Part shown: positions 19,147 to 29,267 of the stretch, one piece after another | Layout of the letters: every line of letters starts with the position of its first letter | How positions within the stretch are numbered: position 1 is the first letter of the stretch | DNA from: Pandoraea pnomenusa | GTDB taxonomy: Bacteria; Pseudomonadota; Gammaproteobacteria; Burkholderiales; Burkholderiaceae | NCBI RefSeq assembly: GCF_000767615.3 | Contig: NZ_CP009553.3 | Span: 558,001-622,000 of the forward strand | Length of the DNA: 64,000 nt | Direction of reading: 5' to 3' | Translations under genes and position numbers: made by a program | Notes under the pieces: model-generated | Seen by the model: the letters and a program-made list of their open reading frames with translations, nothing else | What the model was told of the DNA's origin: nothing | Database searches by the model: none

Positions 19147-19461
19147 TTACGCGAGTTCGGCGAGCACCTGCTTGAGTTCTCCGCTCTGGTACATCTCCAT
19201 CATGATGTCCGAGCCGCCGATGAACTCGCCCTTGATGTAGAGCTGGGGAATCGTCGGCCAGTTGGCGAATTCCTTCACGCCCTGGCGGATTTCCTCGTCC
19301 TGGAGCACGTCGACCGTGAACAGGTCATCGACGCCGCAGGCCTTCAGGATCTGAATGGCGCGGCCCGAGAAGCCGCACATCGGGAATTGTGCGTTGCCCT
19401 TCATGAAGAGCACGACGGGATGATCGGTGACGATTTGCTGAATGCGTTGCTGGGTGGTCAT
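19147..19461 (-). CDS. grxD: Monothiol glutaredoxin (Grx4 type)
   Basis: 104 aa, exact family length. The monothiol active site is K-G-N-A-Q-F-P-M-C-G-F-S (about residues 21-32), with the later W-P-T-I-P-Q-L-Y (about 68-75) and G-G-S-D-I (about 82-86) glutathione-binding motifs. CGFS glutaredoxins bind a bridging [2Fe-2S] cluster with GSH and deliver it to client proteins. Frame starts upstream of 19461 lie in unrelated sequence. It sits between prmC and ubiX. Confidence 0.95.
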   Translation of the reverse strand: MTTQQRIQQIVTDHPVVLFMKGNAQFPMCGFSGRAIQILKACGVDDLFTVDVLQDEEIRQGVKEFANWPTIPQLYIKGEFIGGSDIMMEMYQSGELKQVLAELA

Positions 19462-19540
19462 GGTGGAAAGCCCGTTGGGATGCCGGAAAGTCGGCGTATC
19501 CGGCATTTTAGCGGTTTTCCGCCGCGTCCGTCGGTGGCGC

Positions 19541-20416
19541 TCAGAGGCGCCGTCCGCCCGTGGTGCGCTCGATCCCCGCGAGGTCGCGCTCGGAGACGAC
19601 GTCCACGAAACCGGCCGCCACGCAGAGGTCGCGCACGTCGGCCGCCTGATGATAACCATGCTCGCACAGCAGCCAGCTTTGCGGCAGCAGTCGGGACGGC
19701 GCGCCGGCCACGATGGTGCGCAGCGCGGCGAGGCCGTCGGCGTGATCGGTCAGGGCATCGACCGGTTCGAACCGCAGGTCGCCCTGGCAGAGGTGTTCGT
19801 CGCCCGCCACGATGTACGGCGGATTGGAGACGATGATGTCGAACGGCGCGCTCTGCGACGGCAGGTCGGCGTACCAGTCGCTCTCGACAAACTGTACCCG
19901 GGCGTCCAGGCCAAGCTGACGGGCATTCGCCTGCGCCACGGCGAGCGCGTCGGCCGAGCGGTCGAGCGCGATCACCCGGGCGTCGGGACGGCTGTGGGCG
20001 ATGGCCAGTGCAATGGCGCCGCTGCCGGTGCCCAGATCGAGCACGCGCGGCGAGCGCCGGCCTTCGAGTCGCGCGAGCGCCAGTTCCACCAGCAGTTCGG
20101 TCTCGGGCCGGGGAATGAGTACCGACGGGCTGACCGAGAGCGTCAGTCCGAAGAATTCACGCGTGCCGGTCAGATACGCAATGGGCTCGCCCGCCACGCG
20201 GCGCGCTTTGAGCACGCGGTAGACGGCAACCGTCTGCGGCGCGAGCGGTTCGCGATCGCGGGTGATGAGTTGTGTGCGACTCCATCCAAGGACGTGCGAG
20301 AGCAGAATGCGCGACTCCGACGGCGGCAGTCCCGGCTCGCGCAGCAACTGCGCGACGGTCACCTCCGGCGGCGCGCTGGCCGTTTCCCTGGCGGTGTCGG
20401 GCGCGCCTTGCGACAT
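19541..20416 (-). CDS. prmC: Release-factor glutamine methyltransferase PrmC
   Basis: 291 aa. The helical N-domain (about 1-85) precedes a SAM-methyltransferase domain with D-L-G-T-G-S-G-A-I-A (motif I, about 131-140) and the substrate-Gln-binding N-P-P-Y (about 201-204). It methylates the Gln of the GGQ motif in release factors. The start at 20416 overlaps the prfA stop by one base (TGATG), so substrate and enzyme are translationally coupled. Confidence 0.95.
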   Translation of the reverse strand: MSQGAPDTARETASAPPEVTVAQLLREPGLPPSESRILLSHVLGWSRTQLITRDREPLAPQTVAVYRVLKARRVAGEPIAYLTGTREFFGLTLSVSPSVLIPRPETELLVELALARLEGRRSPRVLDLGTGSGAIALAIAHSRPDARVIALDRSADALAVAQANARQLGLDARVQFVESDWYADLPSQSAPFDIIVSNPPYIVAGDEHLCQGDLRFEPVDALTDHADGLAALRTIVAGAPSRLLPQSWLLCEHGYHQAADVRDLCVAAGFVDVVSERDLAGIERTTGGRRL

Positions 20417-21498
20417 CACGCCGCCTCGCCCAGCGACGCCAGCAACTCGGCCTGGTGTTCGGTCACCAGGGCGTTGATCATTTCGTCCAGATCGCCGTCC
20501 ATGATGTACTCGAGCTTGTAGAGCGTGAGGTTGATGCGGTGGTCCGTCATCCGGCCCTGGGGGAAGTTGTACGTGCGAATGCGCTCGGATCGGTCGCCCG
20601 AGCCGATCAGGCTCTTGCGGGTGGCGGCTTCCTTGGCCTGCTGGGCGCGCATCTGGGCGTCCTTGATGCGCGCGGCAAGCACCTTGAGCGCCTTGTCCTT
20701 GTTGCGGTGCTGCGAGCGATCGTCCTGGCACTCGACCACGATGCCCGTGGGCATGTGCGTGATACGCACCGCCGAATCGGTCTTGTTGACGTGCTGGCCG
20801 CCCGCACCCGACGCGCGGAAGGTGTCGATGCGGATATCGGCCGGGTTGATCTCGACATCGGCGACATCGTCCGCCTCCGGCATCACGGCGACCGTGCACG
20901 CGGAGGTGTGGATGCGGCCCTGCGTCTCGGTGGCGGGTACGCGCTGCACACGGTGCCCGCCCGACTCGAACTTCAGTCGGGAGTAGGCGCCCTGGCCGAT
21001 GATGCGCACGATCACTTCCTTGTAACCGCCCAGATCCGATTCGCTGGCCGACATGATCTCGACCTGCCAGCGCTGGCGCTCGGCGTAGCGCGTGTACATG
21101 CGCAGGAGGTCGCCCGCGAAGAGGGCCGACTCGTCGCCGCCGGTACCGGCGCGGATTTCGAGGAAGATGTTGCGGTCGTCGTTGGGATCGCGCGGCAGCA
21201 GCATGCGTTGCAACGTGCCTTCGAGCGTCTCCATGCGCGCGCGGGCATTCGCGGCTTCGTCTTCGGCGAATTCGCGCATCTCCGGGTCGAGCGCCATTTC
21301 CTGCGCGGCCGCCACGTCGTTGGTTGCCTGGCGGTAGTGCTGGTACTGCTCGACCACCGGCGCGAGCTCGGCGTGCTCTCGCGTGAGCTTGCGGTAGTTG
21401 TCCAGATCGCGGGTAACGTCGCCCTGGCTCAATAGGCCATCAAGCTCGACCAGACGTTGCGTCAACTGGTCGAGCTTGGCTTGCATGCTCGCTTTCAT
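20416..21498 (-). CDS. prfA: Peptide chain release factor 1
   Basis: 360 aa, normal length. The codon-recognition tripeptide P-A-T (in R-V-P-A-T-E-T, about 186-192) identifies RF1, which reads UAA and UAG. The catalytic G-G-Q lies in G-A-G-G-Q-H-V-N-K (about 232-240) and is the target of PrmC next door. The coding start directly abuts the hemA stop. Confidence 0.97.
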   Translation of the reverse strand: MKASMQAKLDQLTQRLVELDGLLSQGDVTRDLDNYRKLTREHAELAPVVEQYQHYRQATNDVAAAQEMALDPEMREFAEDEAANARARMETLEGTLQRMLLPRDPNDDRNIFLEIRAGTGGDESALFAGDLLRMYTRYAERQRWQVEIMSASESDLGGYKEVIVRIIGQGAYSRLKFESGGHRVQRVPATETQGRIHTSACTVAVMPEADDVADVEINPADIRIDTFRASGAGGQHVNKTDSAVRITHMPTGIVVECQDDRSQHRNKDKALKVLAARIKDAQMRAQQAKEAATRKSLIGSGDRSERIRTYNFPQGRMTDHRINLTLYKLEYIMDGDLDEMINALVTEHQAELLASLGEAA

Positions 21499-22779
21499 CT
21501 ATTTTTCGGCGGATCCCGAGGTGCGGAACAGTTCGGGAATGAGGTGGATGATTTGCTCGCGCGACTCGCCGCGCGCCGTATTGAGCGCGTGCGTCGGGCC
21601 GTGCAGGAACTTCCGGGTGAGGGACTGGGACAGGGCTTCGAGCACGGCGGCAGGATCGTCGCCACGCGCGAGCATGCGTTGCGCACGCTCGAGTTCGGCC
21701 ACTCGCATGGCCTCGGCGCTGCCGTGGATGTCGCGGATGACCGGCACGACGCTGCGCGCGTCGAGCCATTGCATGAAGTGCTGCACGCGCGTCTCGATGA
21801 TCGCCTCGGCTTGCGCCACGGCGGCCTGACGCAGCGCGTTGCCTTCGCGCACCACCGCGCCGAGATCGTCGACGGTGTACAGGAAAACGTCGGTCAGACG
21901 GCCGACTTCAGGCTCGATGTCGCGCGGCACGGCGAGATCGACCATGAACATCGGCTTGTGCTTGCGGGCCTTGATCGCGCGCTCCACGGCGCCCAGGCCG
22001 ATGAGCGGCAGCGTGCTCGCCGTGCACGACACGACGATATCGAATTCATGCAGGCGCTGCGGCAGTTCCGAAAGTCGGATCGCCGTACCGCCGAGACGCT
22101 CGGCCAGCTTCTCGCCGCGTTCGGCCGTCCGGTTGGCGATGTAGAGCGCCTTCGGATTCTGTGCGGCAAAGTGCGTCGCGCACAGGTCGATCATCTCTCC
22201 CGCGCCGATGAAAAGCACCTTCTGCGTACTGATGCTCTCGAAAATGCGCTGGGCCAGTCGTACGGCCGCAGCCGCCATCGACACCGAATGCGCGCCGATC
22301 TCCGTCTGGCCGCGAACTTCCTTGGCCACCGCGAACGTACGCTGGAAAAGCTGATTCAGATATGTGCCGAGCGCGCCTGCCTCGGCAGCCGTGCGTACGG
22401 CGTCCTTCAACTGGCCAAGAATCTGTGTCTCGCCGAGCACCATCGAGTCCAGGCCGCTCGCCACGCGAAACGCATGACGTACCGCGTCGGACTGGGGTAG
22501 GGCGTACAGATGGGGGGCGAGGTCGCTGGCGGGAATATTGTGGAATTGCGAGAGCCAGTGCACCGCGCGCTCGCGCGCGGCCGTATCGTCCGTCACGCAG
22601 TAGATCTCGGTGCGGTTGCACGTGGACAGGATGGCTGCCTCGGGGGCACTCGACCGACCGGTCCACAGGCTCTTGAGCCCCGCCAACGCCGGCTCGATCC
22701 GCTCGAACGGAAACGCCACCCGTTCGCGCAGCGAGACGGGCGCCGTGTGGTGATTCAGGCCGAGAGCGAGCAGTTGCAT
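21499..22779 (-). CDS. hemA: Glutamyl-tRNA reductase
   Basis: 426 aa. It carries the family N-terminus L-G-L-N-H, the catalytic Cys in S-T-C-N-R-T-E (about residues 51-57), [15 protein letters not shown] (about 107-121) and an NADPH Rossmann segment I-G-A-G-E-M (about 189-194). It reduces glutamyl-tRNA to glutamate-1-semialdehyde, the first committed step of haem synthesis by the C5 route. The start at 22779 ([11 protein letters not shown]) is the conserved N-terminus. It leads the operon and is divergent from the GlsB pair. Confidence 0.97.
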   Translation of the reverse strand: MQLLALGLNHHTAPVSLRERVAFPFERIEPALAGLKSLWTGRSSAPEAAILSTCNRTEIYCVTDDTAARERAVHWLSQFHNIPASDLAPHLYALPQSDAVRHAFRVASGLDSMVLGETQILGQLKDAVRTAAEAGALGTYLNQLFQRTFAVAKEVRGQTEIGAHSVSMAAAAVRLAQRIFESISTQKVLFIGAGEMIDLCATHFAAQNPKALYIANRTAERGEKLAERLGGTAIRLSELPQRLHEFDIVVSCTASTLPLIGLGAVERAIKARKHKPMFMVDLAVPRDIEPEVGRLTDVFLYTVDDLGAVVREGNALRQAAVAQAEAIIETRVQHFMQWLDARSVVPVIRDIHGSAEAMRVAELERAQRMLARGDDPAAVLEALSQSLTRKFLHGPTHALNTARGESREQIIHLIPELFRTSGSAEK

Positions 22780-23086
22780 GGTGTGGGGGATCCGATAGCC
22801 CCTGATTATAGCGCGTCGACGCGATGCCCGTTTCGTTCGCACCCCGCACGCCGCGCACTGGATCAGCGTAACCCATCATCGCGCAGACGCCCGGTTTTGA
22901 CAAATAGGCGCGGCTTATACCGGGCATAGCGACATAGGGGGCGTCGGCCCCGACGCTGCGAAAATTCTGATATATCAGTAGCTTGGGCGATGCGTCGGCG
23001 TGCCGCGACGCACCTGCCGAAACCTCGGCGCACGGTTGGGATTCAGGGATATACTGCGTTCGGGTTCCCGTCATTGGAGTCACGTC
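22780..23086. other. Divergent intergenic region hemA / glsB-like genes
   Basis: 307 bp that must hold the hemA operon promoter (minus) and the promoter of the small membrane proteins (plus). No specific sites could be assigned. Confidence 0.4.
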
Positions 23087-23341
23087 ATGGGCATTATCGG
23101 CACCATCGTCGTCGGTCTGATCGTTGGCCTCATTGCACGCGCCCTGCATCCCGGGCGGGACAGCTTGGGCATCATCATGACCATCATTCTCGGCATAGCG
23201 GGCGCGCTGCTCGCCAAGTATGTCGGGCAGATTCTCCACATCTACACCGAAGGCCAGGCGGCCGGCTGGATCGCATCGATCATCGGCGCGATCGTGCTGC
23301 TCGTGATCTACGGCGCCATCAAGCGCGGCCGTACGGCCTGA
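23087..23341 (+). CDS. GlsB/YeaQ/YmgE family membrane protein
   Basis: An 84-aa integral membrane protein with three hydrophobic, Gly-rich segments (about 3-20, 31-50 and 62-80). It has the family layout G-x-I-x-G-L-I-V-G-L-I-A-R-A-L-H-P-G near the N-terminus and I-x-x-I-I-G-A-I-V-L-L at the end. This 'transglycosylase-associated' family is stress-inducible in enterobacteria, with no proven biochemical activity. TTGGAG precedes the ATG. A second family member follows after 22 bp. Confidence 0.85.
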   Translation: MGIIGTIVVGLIVGLIARALHPGRDSLGIIMTIILGIAGALLAKYVGQILHIYTEGQAAGWIASIIGAIVLLVIYGAIKRGRTA

Positions 23342-23363
23342 CGTTCGCGCCGCCGGACCGATC

Positions 23364-23612
23364 ATGGATATTCTCGTGCTCCTGCTCGTGGGGTTGGTCG
23401 CCGGCTGGCTGGCGGGGCTGGTGGTCGGGGGCGGACTCGGTCTCGTGGGCGACATCGTCGTCGGTGTGATCGGGGCGTTCATCGGCGGCTGGTTGCTGCG
23501 GCATCTGGGTATCGCGGTGGGATACGGCACGCTCGGGCGGATCATCACGGCGACGATCGGCGCGATCGTCCTGCTCGCCTTGTTGCGGCTGGTACGACCC
23601 GTGCGGCGTTAA
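23364..23612 (+). CDS. GlsB/YeaQ-like membrane protein, tandem paralogue
   Basis: An 82-aa membrane protein with the same three-helix Gly-zipper layout as its upstream neighbour (G-L-V-A-G-W-L-A-G at about 10-18 and I-T-A-T-I-G-A-I-V-L-L near the end), but clearly diverged in sequence. It is almost certainly cotranscribed with the first copy and may form a hetero-oligomer with it. Confidence 0.75.
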   Translation: MDILVLLLVGLVAGWLAGLVVGGGLGLVGDIVVGVIGAFIGGWLLRHLGIAVGYGTLGRIITATIGAIVLLALLRLVRPVRR

Positions 23613-23853
23613 GCCGCACCCGGCTATCGGAATTCGGGACGTCTCGCGGCGTGCCCCACGCGTTTTCCTGCATTCGGCTATGCTTGTCGGCATCGCCTGG
23701 GCCCTATTGTCTTGACGTCTTGACTACGCGTGCGGCGTCGCCGCCACGTTCGATCCCCGTCTTCCGTCCTCCGGCGTGGCTGCCACGCCCGGCCAGGGGG
23801 TGGCGGCGCTCCTCGCAAGCTGGTACGCCCGATCCCCCAAAATCAAGAATCAC

Positions 23854-25353
23854 ATGTCTGCGACACGCAAATCCGTGCGGCCATTCATTGTGGCTTCCGT
23901 CATGGCGGCGACTTCCATGGTTGCCATCGAAGCCACGATCATCTCGACGGCCATGCCGCAAATCGTCGCCCAGCTCGGCGGCCTGAATCTCTACAGCTGG
24001 GTCTTCTCCGCGTTCCTGCTCGCGCAGACGGCCATGACCGTGGTGTTCGGCAAGCTGGCCGATCTGTACGGCCGAAAACCCGTGATCCTCGCGGGCATCG
24101 CCATCTTCCTGATGGCGTCGGTCGGTGGCGGGCTGGCGTGGTCCATGCCGGCCATGATCGCCTTTCGCCTGTTGCAGGGCGTGGGCGCGGCCTGTATCCA
24201 GCCGGTCAGCCTGACCATCATTGCCGACTACTACCCGATCAGCGAGCGCGGCAAGGTGCAGGGTTACCTCGCGAGCGTGTGGGCCATTTCGGCGGTGCTC
24301 GGCCCGATGCTCGGCGGTCTCATCATCCGGGACCTGTCGTGGGCGTGGATCTTCTGGATCAATATCCCGATCGGCCTGCTCGCGGCGCTGGGTTTCGTCC
24401 TGCACCTGCACGAGGAGGCACCGAGGCAGCGTCCGAGCATCGATGTGCTCGGCGCCGGGCTCTTCACCGTGGCGGTGGCGGGGCTCATGATTGCACTCAC
24501 CGATGCGAACGCGTTCACCGACACGCACGTGTGGGCTGGCGTGCTCGTATGCGTGATCGCCTCGCTGCTGTTCGTGTGGCAGGAGCGACGCGCCCGGGAC
24601 CCGATGATTTCCTTCGCGCTCTGGAGCCGGCGTCCGATTGCGGCGGCCAATGCCGCGACGCTGCTCTCGGGCATGGTACTCATGGGCCTGACGACATTCC
24701 TGCCGATGTACGCGCAGGGCGTGTTGCGCCAGACGCCGGTCGTGGCCGGCATGGCGCTCACCATGATCATGGTCGGCTGGCCGATTGGCTCGACCGTGGC
24801 CGCCAAGACGTTCACGCGCTTCGGCCTGCGCCGCATTCTGGTGGGCGGCAGCCTGCTCATGCCCGTGGGGGGGCTCGTCTTTGCGTTACTGGGGCCGAGC
24901 AGTTCGCCGCTGCTCGCCGGCTTCGGCTCGTTGCTGATGGGCTTTTCGATGGGCACCGGCAGCGTGAGCGCGCTCGTGCTGATCCAGGAGCTGGTCGACC
25001 CGACGCAGCGCGGCAGCGCCACGGCGTCGAACATCTTCTCGCGCAATCTGGGCAGCACCCTGGGTGCGACGCTGTTCGGCGCCGTCCTCAATTTCGGGCT
25101 GACCCGTTCGGACGGGCTCGCGCCGGTGACGTCGGACCAATTGCGTCACGTGCTCGAAGACCGGGGCGTGGCGACGGTGGCCGATCAGGCGATCCGCGCC
25201 GTGCTGCATCACTCGCTGCACCTCACGTTCCTGTCGATGCTGGCGATTTCGATCGGCGTGGTGCTGTTGCTGCTGCTGGTGCCGACCAACGCCGTCGACC
25301 GCTCGCGCAACATCAAGCGCGACAAGCCGGAGTTCGTGCCCGGCGGGCATTGA
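23854..25353 (+). CDS. MFS drug exporter, DHA2 (14-TM, EmrB/QacA) family
   Basis: 499 aa with about 14 predicted helices. It has motif A G-K-L-A-D-L-Y-G-R-K-P (about 63-73), motif B R-L-L-Q-G-V-G-A-A (about 105-113) and motif C-like A-V-L-G-P-M-L-G-G (about 147-155), which together mark proton-coupled drug antiporters of the DHA2 branch. The start at 23854 gives the usual short cytoplasmic lead; an upstream ATG adds 26 unrelated residues. No adjacent HlyD-type adaptor, so it probably works alone in the inner membrane. It converges on the acylase gene with 44 bp between. Confidence 0.85.
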   Translation: MSATRKSVRPFIVASVMAATSMVAIEATIISTAMPQIVAQLGGLNLYSWVFSAFLLAQTAMTVVFGKLADLYGRKPVILAGIAIFLMASVGGGLAWSMPAMIAFRLLQGVGAACIQPVSLTIIADYYPISERGKVQGYLASVWAISAVLGPMLGGLIIRDLSWAWIFWINIPIGLLAALGFVLHLHEEAPRQRPSIDVLGAGLFTVAVAGLMIALTDANAFTDTHVWAGVLVCVIASLLFVWQERRARDPMISFALWSRRPIAAANAATLLSGMVLMGLTTFLPMYAQGVLRQTPVVAGMALTMIMVGWPIGSTVAAKTFTRFGLRRILVGGSLLMPVGGLVFALLGPSSSPLLAGFGSLLMGFSMGTGSVSALVLIQELVDPTQRGSATASNIFSRNLGSTLGATLFGAVLNFGLTRSDGLAPVTSDQLRHVLEDRGVATVADQAIRAVLHHSLHLTFLSMLAISIGVVLLLLLVPTNAVDRSRNIKRDKPEFVPGGH

Positions 25354-25397
25354 CCGGCTCGCGGCGCGAACGGCCGACGCGTTACCGCGTCGCCGTC

Positions 25398-27836
25398 TCA
25401 GCGCGACGCCTCGGGCACCAGATGCAGGCGCGACTCGGTGGCCGCCTCGACCGCCGCACGTGAATAAGGCAACTTGAAGTACTCGCCGTCGAGCCACTTC
25501 TGCGCAAGGTCGCGATAGTGTGGGCTGTCCGGGTTGCCCGATTCTCCTGGCAGGTTCATTGCGCGGGTGTTGTCCCAGTTGCCCACGTCGACCACGATCC
25601 GGAACGAGGGACCGTTGGTCTGGCGGAAGTCGCTCACGCGGTACGTCGACTGGTTCGGCGTGAACGGGCTACCGCCCTTCGGAAGCGGGCCGACATTGAG
25701 CCTGGCGCGCATGTCGGCGTCCACGGCGTCGGCCAAGGGGTGGGCGTTCAGATTCGTCTGAAGCTTGCCCCATCGCCATGCACCCGGATCCGCGCCCTGG
25801 AGCTTCACCATTTCGGTCCATGCGTCGCCCAGGCTCGAGAGCAGCACGGCGTTGCGTTTGGCGTCGGCGTTCGCGCCGAAGCGGGCGGCAGGTTGTTCCA
25901 GGGCGTCGAGCATGGCGGCCGGATCGGGAGCGCCGAAGCTCTCGGCGGCAGTCCGGGGCAGCACGGCGTTCTTGTACGCGCGCCCGAGATGCCGGCTGAA
26001 CCAGACCTCCTCCAGCGCGGCCGGTGCCGAATCCGCACCCATATGGGCATCCCAACCCTTGAGCAGCTTTAGCGCGGCGGCCGTGTTCGGGTCGTCGCTC
26101 GACAGCGGCGCGAGCAGTGCCACGAGACGGCGCGCCGGAATCGACACGATGTCGTTCTGCAGCCGCTCCGAATCTTCCAGCGACACTTTCTCCTTCGCCT
26201 TGAGCACTTCGTCGATGCGCGCGTGCCGCGAGCCGTTGGTCCACTCGAACCCGAGCTTGCGTTCGGCGTAAGGGTAGCCGGGCGGCATGTTCATTTCGTT
26301 GGACGTCGTGAAGTAGCCGCTCGACGGGTTGTACGCCGAAGGCAGTTGATCGCGTCGCCAGAAGCCGGCCCATTCGTAGCGCCCATCGCCGGGCACGGGC
26401 ATCAGGCCATCCCAGTTCGGCCGGATCGGCGCCATGCCGCTCGGCACCCAGCCGATGTTGCCCGCGGCGTCGGCGTAGACCTGGTTGACGGTCGGCGCGC
26501 CCCAGGTGTCGAGCGCCGTCTGGAACTGGGCATAGTTCTTCGCGCGCATGTAGCGCATGGCATCGAAGTATGGCGACATGCCCGGTTCGAGCCAGGCCGT
26601 GCGAACGGCATATGCGCGATGCCGGGCCGCGTCGACGTGGATCACCGGCCCGTGCTTCGTGAACTTCAGGTCCGTCTGTACCGGGGGGCCGTCGCGTACC
26701 GGGATCGTTTCGTGCACCGTGCGCATCGGCACCCATTTGCCGCGGTAGCGATACTGGTCGGGGTTGGCCGGATTCAGGTCATAGACGTACAGGTCCTCCT
26801 GATCGATGTTGAAGATCGTGAGGCCGAAGGCGATGGTGCCGTTGTGACCGATCGCCACGCCGGGGATGGCCGGCTCGCCGGCGCCGATCAGATCGAGCGT
26901 GGGCGTGCTCACCTGCACGATGTAGCGCAGGCTCGGCGCGGCATAGGCGCGGTGCGGGTCGTTGGCCATGATCGCGCGGCCCGTCGACGACTTCTGCGGA
27001 GAAATCACCCAGTTGTTGCTGCCCTCGGCCGATTCGGTCGATACGTCGTACGGGCCATTCCCGGCGAGCTGCACCACGTCGGCGTCGGCACGCTGCAGCG
27101 AGTCCTTCGTGATCTTCACGCCCTGGGTGGCCAGCTCGAAGACCTTGAGCAGATCGTCGGGAAGGCAGGGGTCGAGGCCCGCGGGGACCTGGGTCTTCCA
27201 TGCGGGTTGCAGGCCGACGCGCACGCCGTCGGCGTCCAGCGACGCCTTGCAGACGACCTTCGCGCGCGCCACTTCGCTCTTGAGGTTGCGCGTGAGCCCG
27301 TGACTCCGGATGCGTACGATGTCCTCGGCCGTCCACTTCGCCGGCCAGTAGCCTACCTTGCGGAACTCATAAGGCATCTGGTCGGGGTGCGCGGCGAGCC
27401 AGTCGATGTAGGCGTTCACCCCGGCTGCGAACGCTTCGGCCGCGGGTTTCGCGTCGGGTCCGTAGCGGCGCCATTCGGTGGCCATGTCTCCGCGATAGAT
27501 GAAGCGACGCGCGGCGTCGTCCTGCGCCACGTATGCGCGTCCGAAAACTTCGGACAACTGGCCAAGGCCGCGACGTCGCCACAGGTCGATCTGGAACAGC
27601 CGGTCGCGCGCGGCGTTGAAGCCCTGTACGAAGAAGCCGTCACGCTCGTTGGCGGCGAAGATGTGAGGGACGCCGTTATGGTCGATCAGGATGTCGGCCG
27701 GCTGCAACAGACCGGCGACCGTAAGCGTCTGCGACGGCGGCGTGCCGTTCGCGGTGTCGGCGTGCGCGGACGCGCTCCACGTCGTGATGGCCAGGGCGAG
27801 CACGCTCGCGGCGTGGGTGGCGTTGAGGCGTTGCAT
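25398..27836 (-). CDS. Periplasmic penicillin-acylase family amidase
   Basis: An 812-aa Ntn-hydrolase precursor. The signal peptide (about 1-26, ending A-H-A) is followed by the alpha chain, a spacer, and the nucleophile Ser (about 273) in A-E-G-S-N-N-W, where autocleavage exposes Ser1 of the beta chain. The oxyanion-associated G-x-x-x-P-G-V-A-I-G-H-N-G is present (about 330-343). Relatives hydrolyse penicillins, N-acyl-homoserine lactones (PvdQ/QuiP type) or other amides; sequence alone does not decide which. The gene is monocistronic. The 273-bp leader region upstream is moderately AT-rich near 27860-27960 and probably carries its promoter. Confidence 0.9.
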   Translation of the reverse strand: MQRLNATHAASVLALAITTWSASAHADTANGTPPSQTLTVAGLLQPADILIDHNGVPHIFAANERDGFFVQGFNAARDRLFQIDLWRRRGLGQLSEVFGRAYVAQDDAARRFIYRGDMATEWRRYGPDAKPAAEAFAAGVNAYIDWLAAHPDQMPYEFRKVGYWPAKWTAEDIVRIRSHGLTRNLKSEVARAKVVCKASLDADGVRVGLQPAWKTQVPAGLDPCLPDDLLKVFELATQGVKITKDSLQRADADVVQLAGNGPYDVSTESAEGSNNWVISPQKSSTGRAIMANDPHRAYAAPSLRYIVQVSTPTLDLIGAGEPAIPGVAIGHNGTIAFGLTIFNIDQEDLYVYDLNPANPDQYRYRGKWVPMRTVHETIPVRDGPPVQTDLKFTKHGPVIHVDAARHRAYAVRTAWLEPGMSPYFDAMRYMRAKNYAQFQTALDTWGAPTVNQVYADAAGNIGWVPSGMAPIRPNWDGLMPVPGDGRYEWAGFWRRDQLPSAYNPSSGYFTTSNEMNMPPGYPYAERKLGFEWTNGSRHARIDEVLKAKEKVSLEDSERLQNDIVSIPARRLVALLAPLSSDDPNTAAALKLLKGWDAHMGADSAPAALEEVWFSRHLGRAYKNAVLPRTAAESFGAPDPAAMLDALEQPAARFGANADAKRNAVLLSSLGDAWTEMVKLQGADPGAWRWGKLQTNLNAHPLADAVDADMRARLNVGPLPKGGSPFTPNQSTYRVSDFRQTNGPSFRIVVDVGNWDNTRAMNLPGESGNPDSPHYRDLAQKWLDGEYFKLPYSRAAVEAATESRLHLVPEASR

Positions 27837-28109
27837 TGTCTTCCTCCTGTTGTCCGGCGGGTATTGTTATTGCGGAGTACAACACAATCCTAGACGCATC
27901 GTACAGGCATGCAAGACCTATTCCGGGGAATGGAACAATTTTCTTAATATCTTTGTAATTCCGGGGTGCGGCATCGGCGGGGCGGGCCCGGTCGGGTGTT
28001 GGTGTCGGCAGTCGAACCGGGGGAAGGGCGGAGGGGGACGTTGCCGATGCGCGCCGGGACGTATGCGATCGAGGGCGCAATGCGAGGCGGTCCGGCGCGA
28101 CCCGGCGAG

Positions 28110-29267
28110 TCAGCGGACGATGAACCGGCGCGTGCGAGAGGCGATCGGTTTGCCGCCGTTGGCGTGCGCGCGCAGCGCCTTCCTTGGTGATGTCGTTCGC
28201 TCGTCCGCCTCGTGTAGCGGAGCGTGCGACGGCAGGTGGCTGACCTTCACACTCGTTTGATAGCGGCGTCGCACCAGATACAACGGGCGGCCCTTCGATT
28301 CGTAGTAGATGCGTCCGACGTATTCGCCGATCACGCCGATTCCCACGAGCTGGATGCCGCCGAGGAACAGGATGCCGACGAGCAGCGAGGCGTAGCCGGG
28401 CACGTCGATGCCGTGAACGAGCGTGCGTAACACGATGTAGCTGCCATACGCGAGCGAGAGCAGGGCGAGCGAGACGCCGATGTAGGTCCAGCACCGCAGC
28501 GGCACGGTGCTGAAACTGGTGATGCCTTCGAGCGCGAAATTCCACAGCCGCCAGCCGGAGAACTTGGATACCCCGGCCGCCCGGGGATCACGCGTGTATT
28601 CCACGATTTCCGTGTGATAGCCGACCCAGGCGAACAGTCCTTTCATGAAGCGGCGGCGTTCGGGAAGGCGTCTCAGTGCCGTGATCACGCGGCGATCCAT
28701 CAGGCGGAAATCGCCCACGTTCTCCGGCAGCTTCACTTCCGACAGGCGATTGTGCACGCGGTAGTAAAGACCGGCGGCCAGGCGCTTGGCGAGGCTGTCG
28801 CTTGCCCGGTTGGTGCGCTTGGCCAGGACCACATCGGCACCGTTGCGCCAGCGCTCGATCATCACCGGGATGAGCGCGGGCGGGTCCTGGAGGTCGGCGT
28901 CGATGGGAATGACGGCATCGCCGCGCGCTTCGTCGATCCCCGCGCTCAACGCGGCTTCCTTGCCGAAGTTGCGGGTGAAGTCGATGACGCGGATGCGCGC
29001 GTCCGCACGGCGCAGGGCCAGCAGTTCGGTCAGGGTGTCGTCGGTGCTGCCGTCGTTGACGCACACGATCTCGAAACGTACGCCTGGCAGGTGGTCGATG
29101 ACCTGCGACACGGCCCGATGGAACGCGCCGAGCGCGGGGGCCTCGTTGTGGCAGGGCACGACGAGCGAGACGAGCGGCGTGCGGGACGCGGCCGAGGACG
29201 TCGGCGAGAGAGGCAGCGTCGGCGAGGAACGGCGTTCGGAGCGGTTGGCGGCGCGCGACATGGTCAT
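28110..29267 (-). CDS. GT2 family polyprenyl-phosphate glycosyltransferase (GtrB/DPM1-like)
   Basis: 385 aa. The GT-A domain (about 30-240) has V-V-P-C-H-N-E-A, D-G-S-T-D-D-T, and D-A-D-L-Q-D-P as the metal-binding acidic motif. Two transmembrane helices follow (about 265-290 and 300-325), then a basic tail that is longer than usual. GtrB/ArnC-type enzymes transfer a sugar from its nucleotide to undecaprenyl phosphate on the cytoplasmic face. The start at 29267 overlaps the stop of the upstream GT87 gene by 4 bases, so the two are coupled; a lipid-linked sugar made here could be the donor for its partner. Confidence 0.88.
   Translation of the reverse strand: MTMSRAANRSERRSSPTLPLSPTSSAASRTPLVSLVVPCHNEAPALGAFHRAVSQVIDHLPGVRFEIVCVNDGSTDDTLTELLALRRADARIRVIDFTRNFGKEAALSAGIDEARGDAVIPIDADLQDPPALIPVMIERWRNGADVVLAKRTNRASDSLAKRLAAGLYYRVHNRLSEVKLPENVGDFRLMDRRVITALRRLPERRRFMKGLFAWVGYHTEIVEYTRDPRAAGVSKFSGWRLWNFALEGITSFSTVPLRCWTYIGVSLALLSLAYGSYIVLRTLVHGIDVPGYASLLVGILFLGGIQLVGIGVIGEYVGRIYYESKGRPLYLVRRRYQTSVKVSHLPSHAPLHEADERTTSPRKALRAHANGGKPIASRTRRFIVR

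Noticed and set aside
19758..19776. GGTTCGAACC, like a tRNA T-loop
   Set aside because: It lies inside prmC and no acceptor or anticodon stems flank it.
26223..27893. 556-codon plus-strand frame opposite the acylase gene
   Set aside because: Composition typical of antisense of a high-GC gene, no motif, no Shine-Dalgarno.
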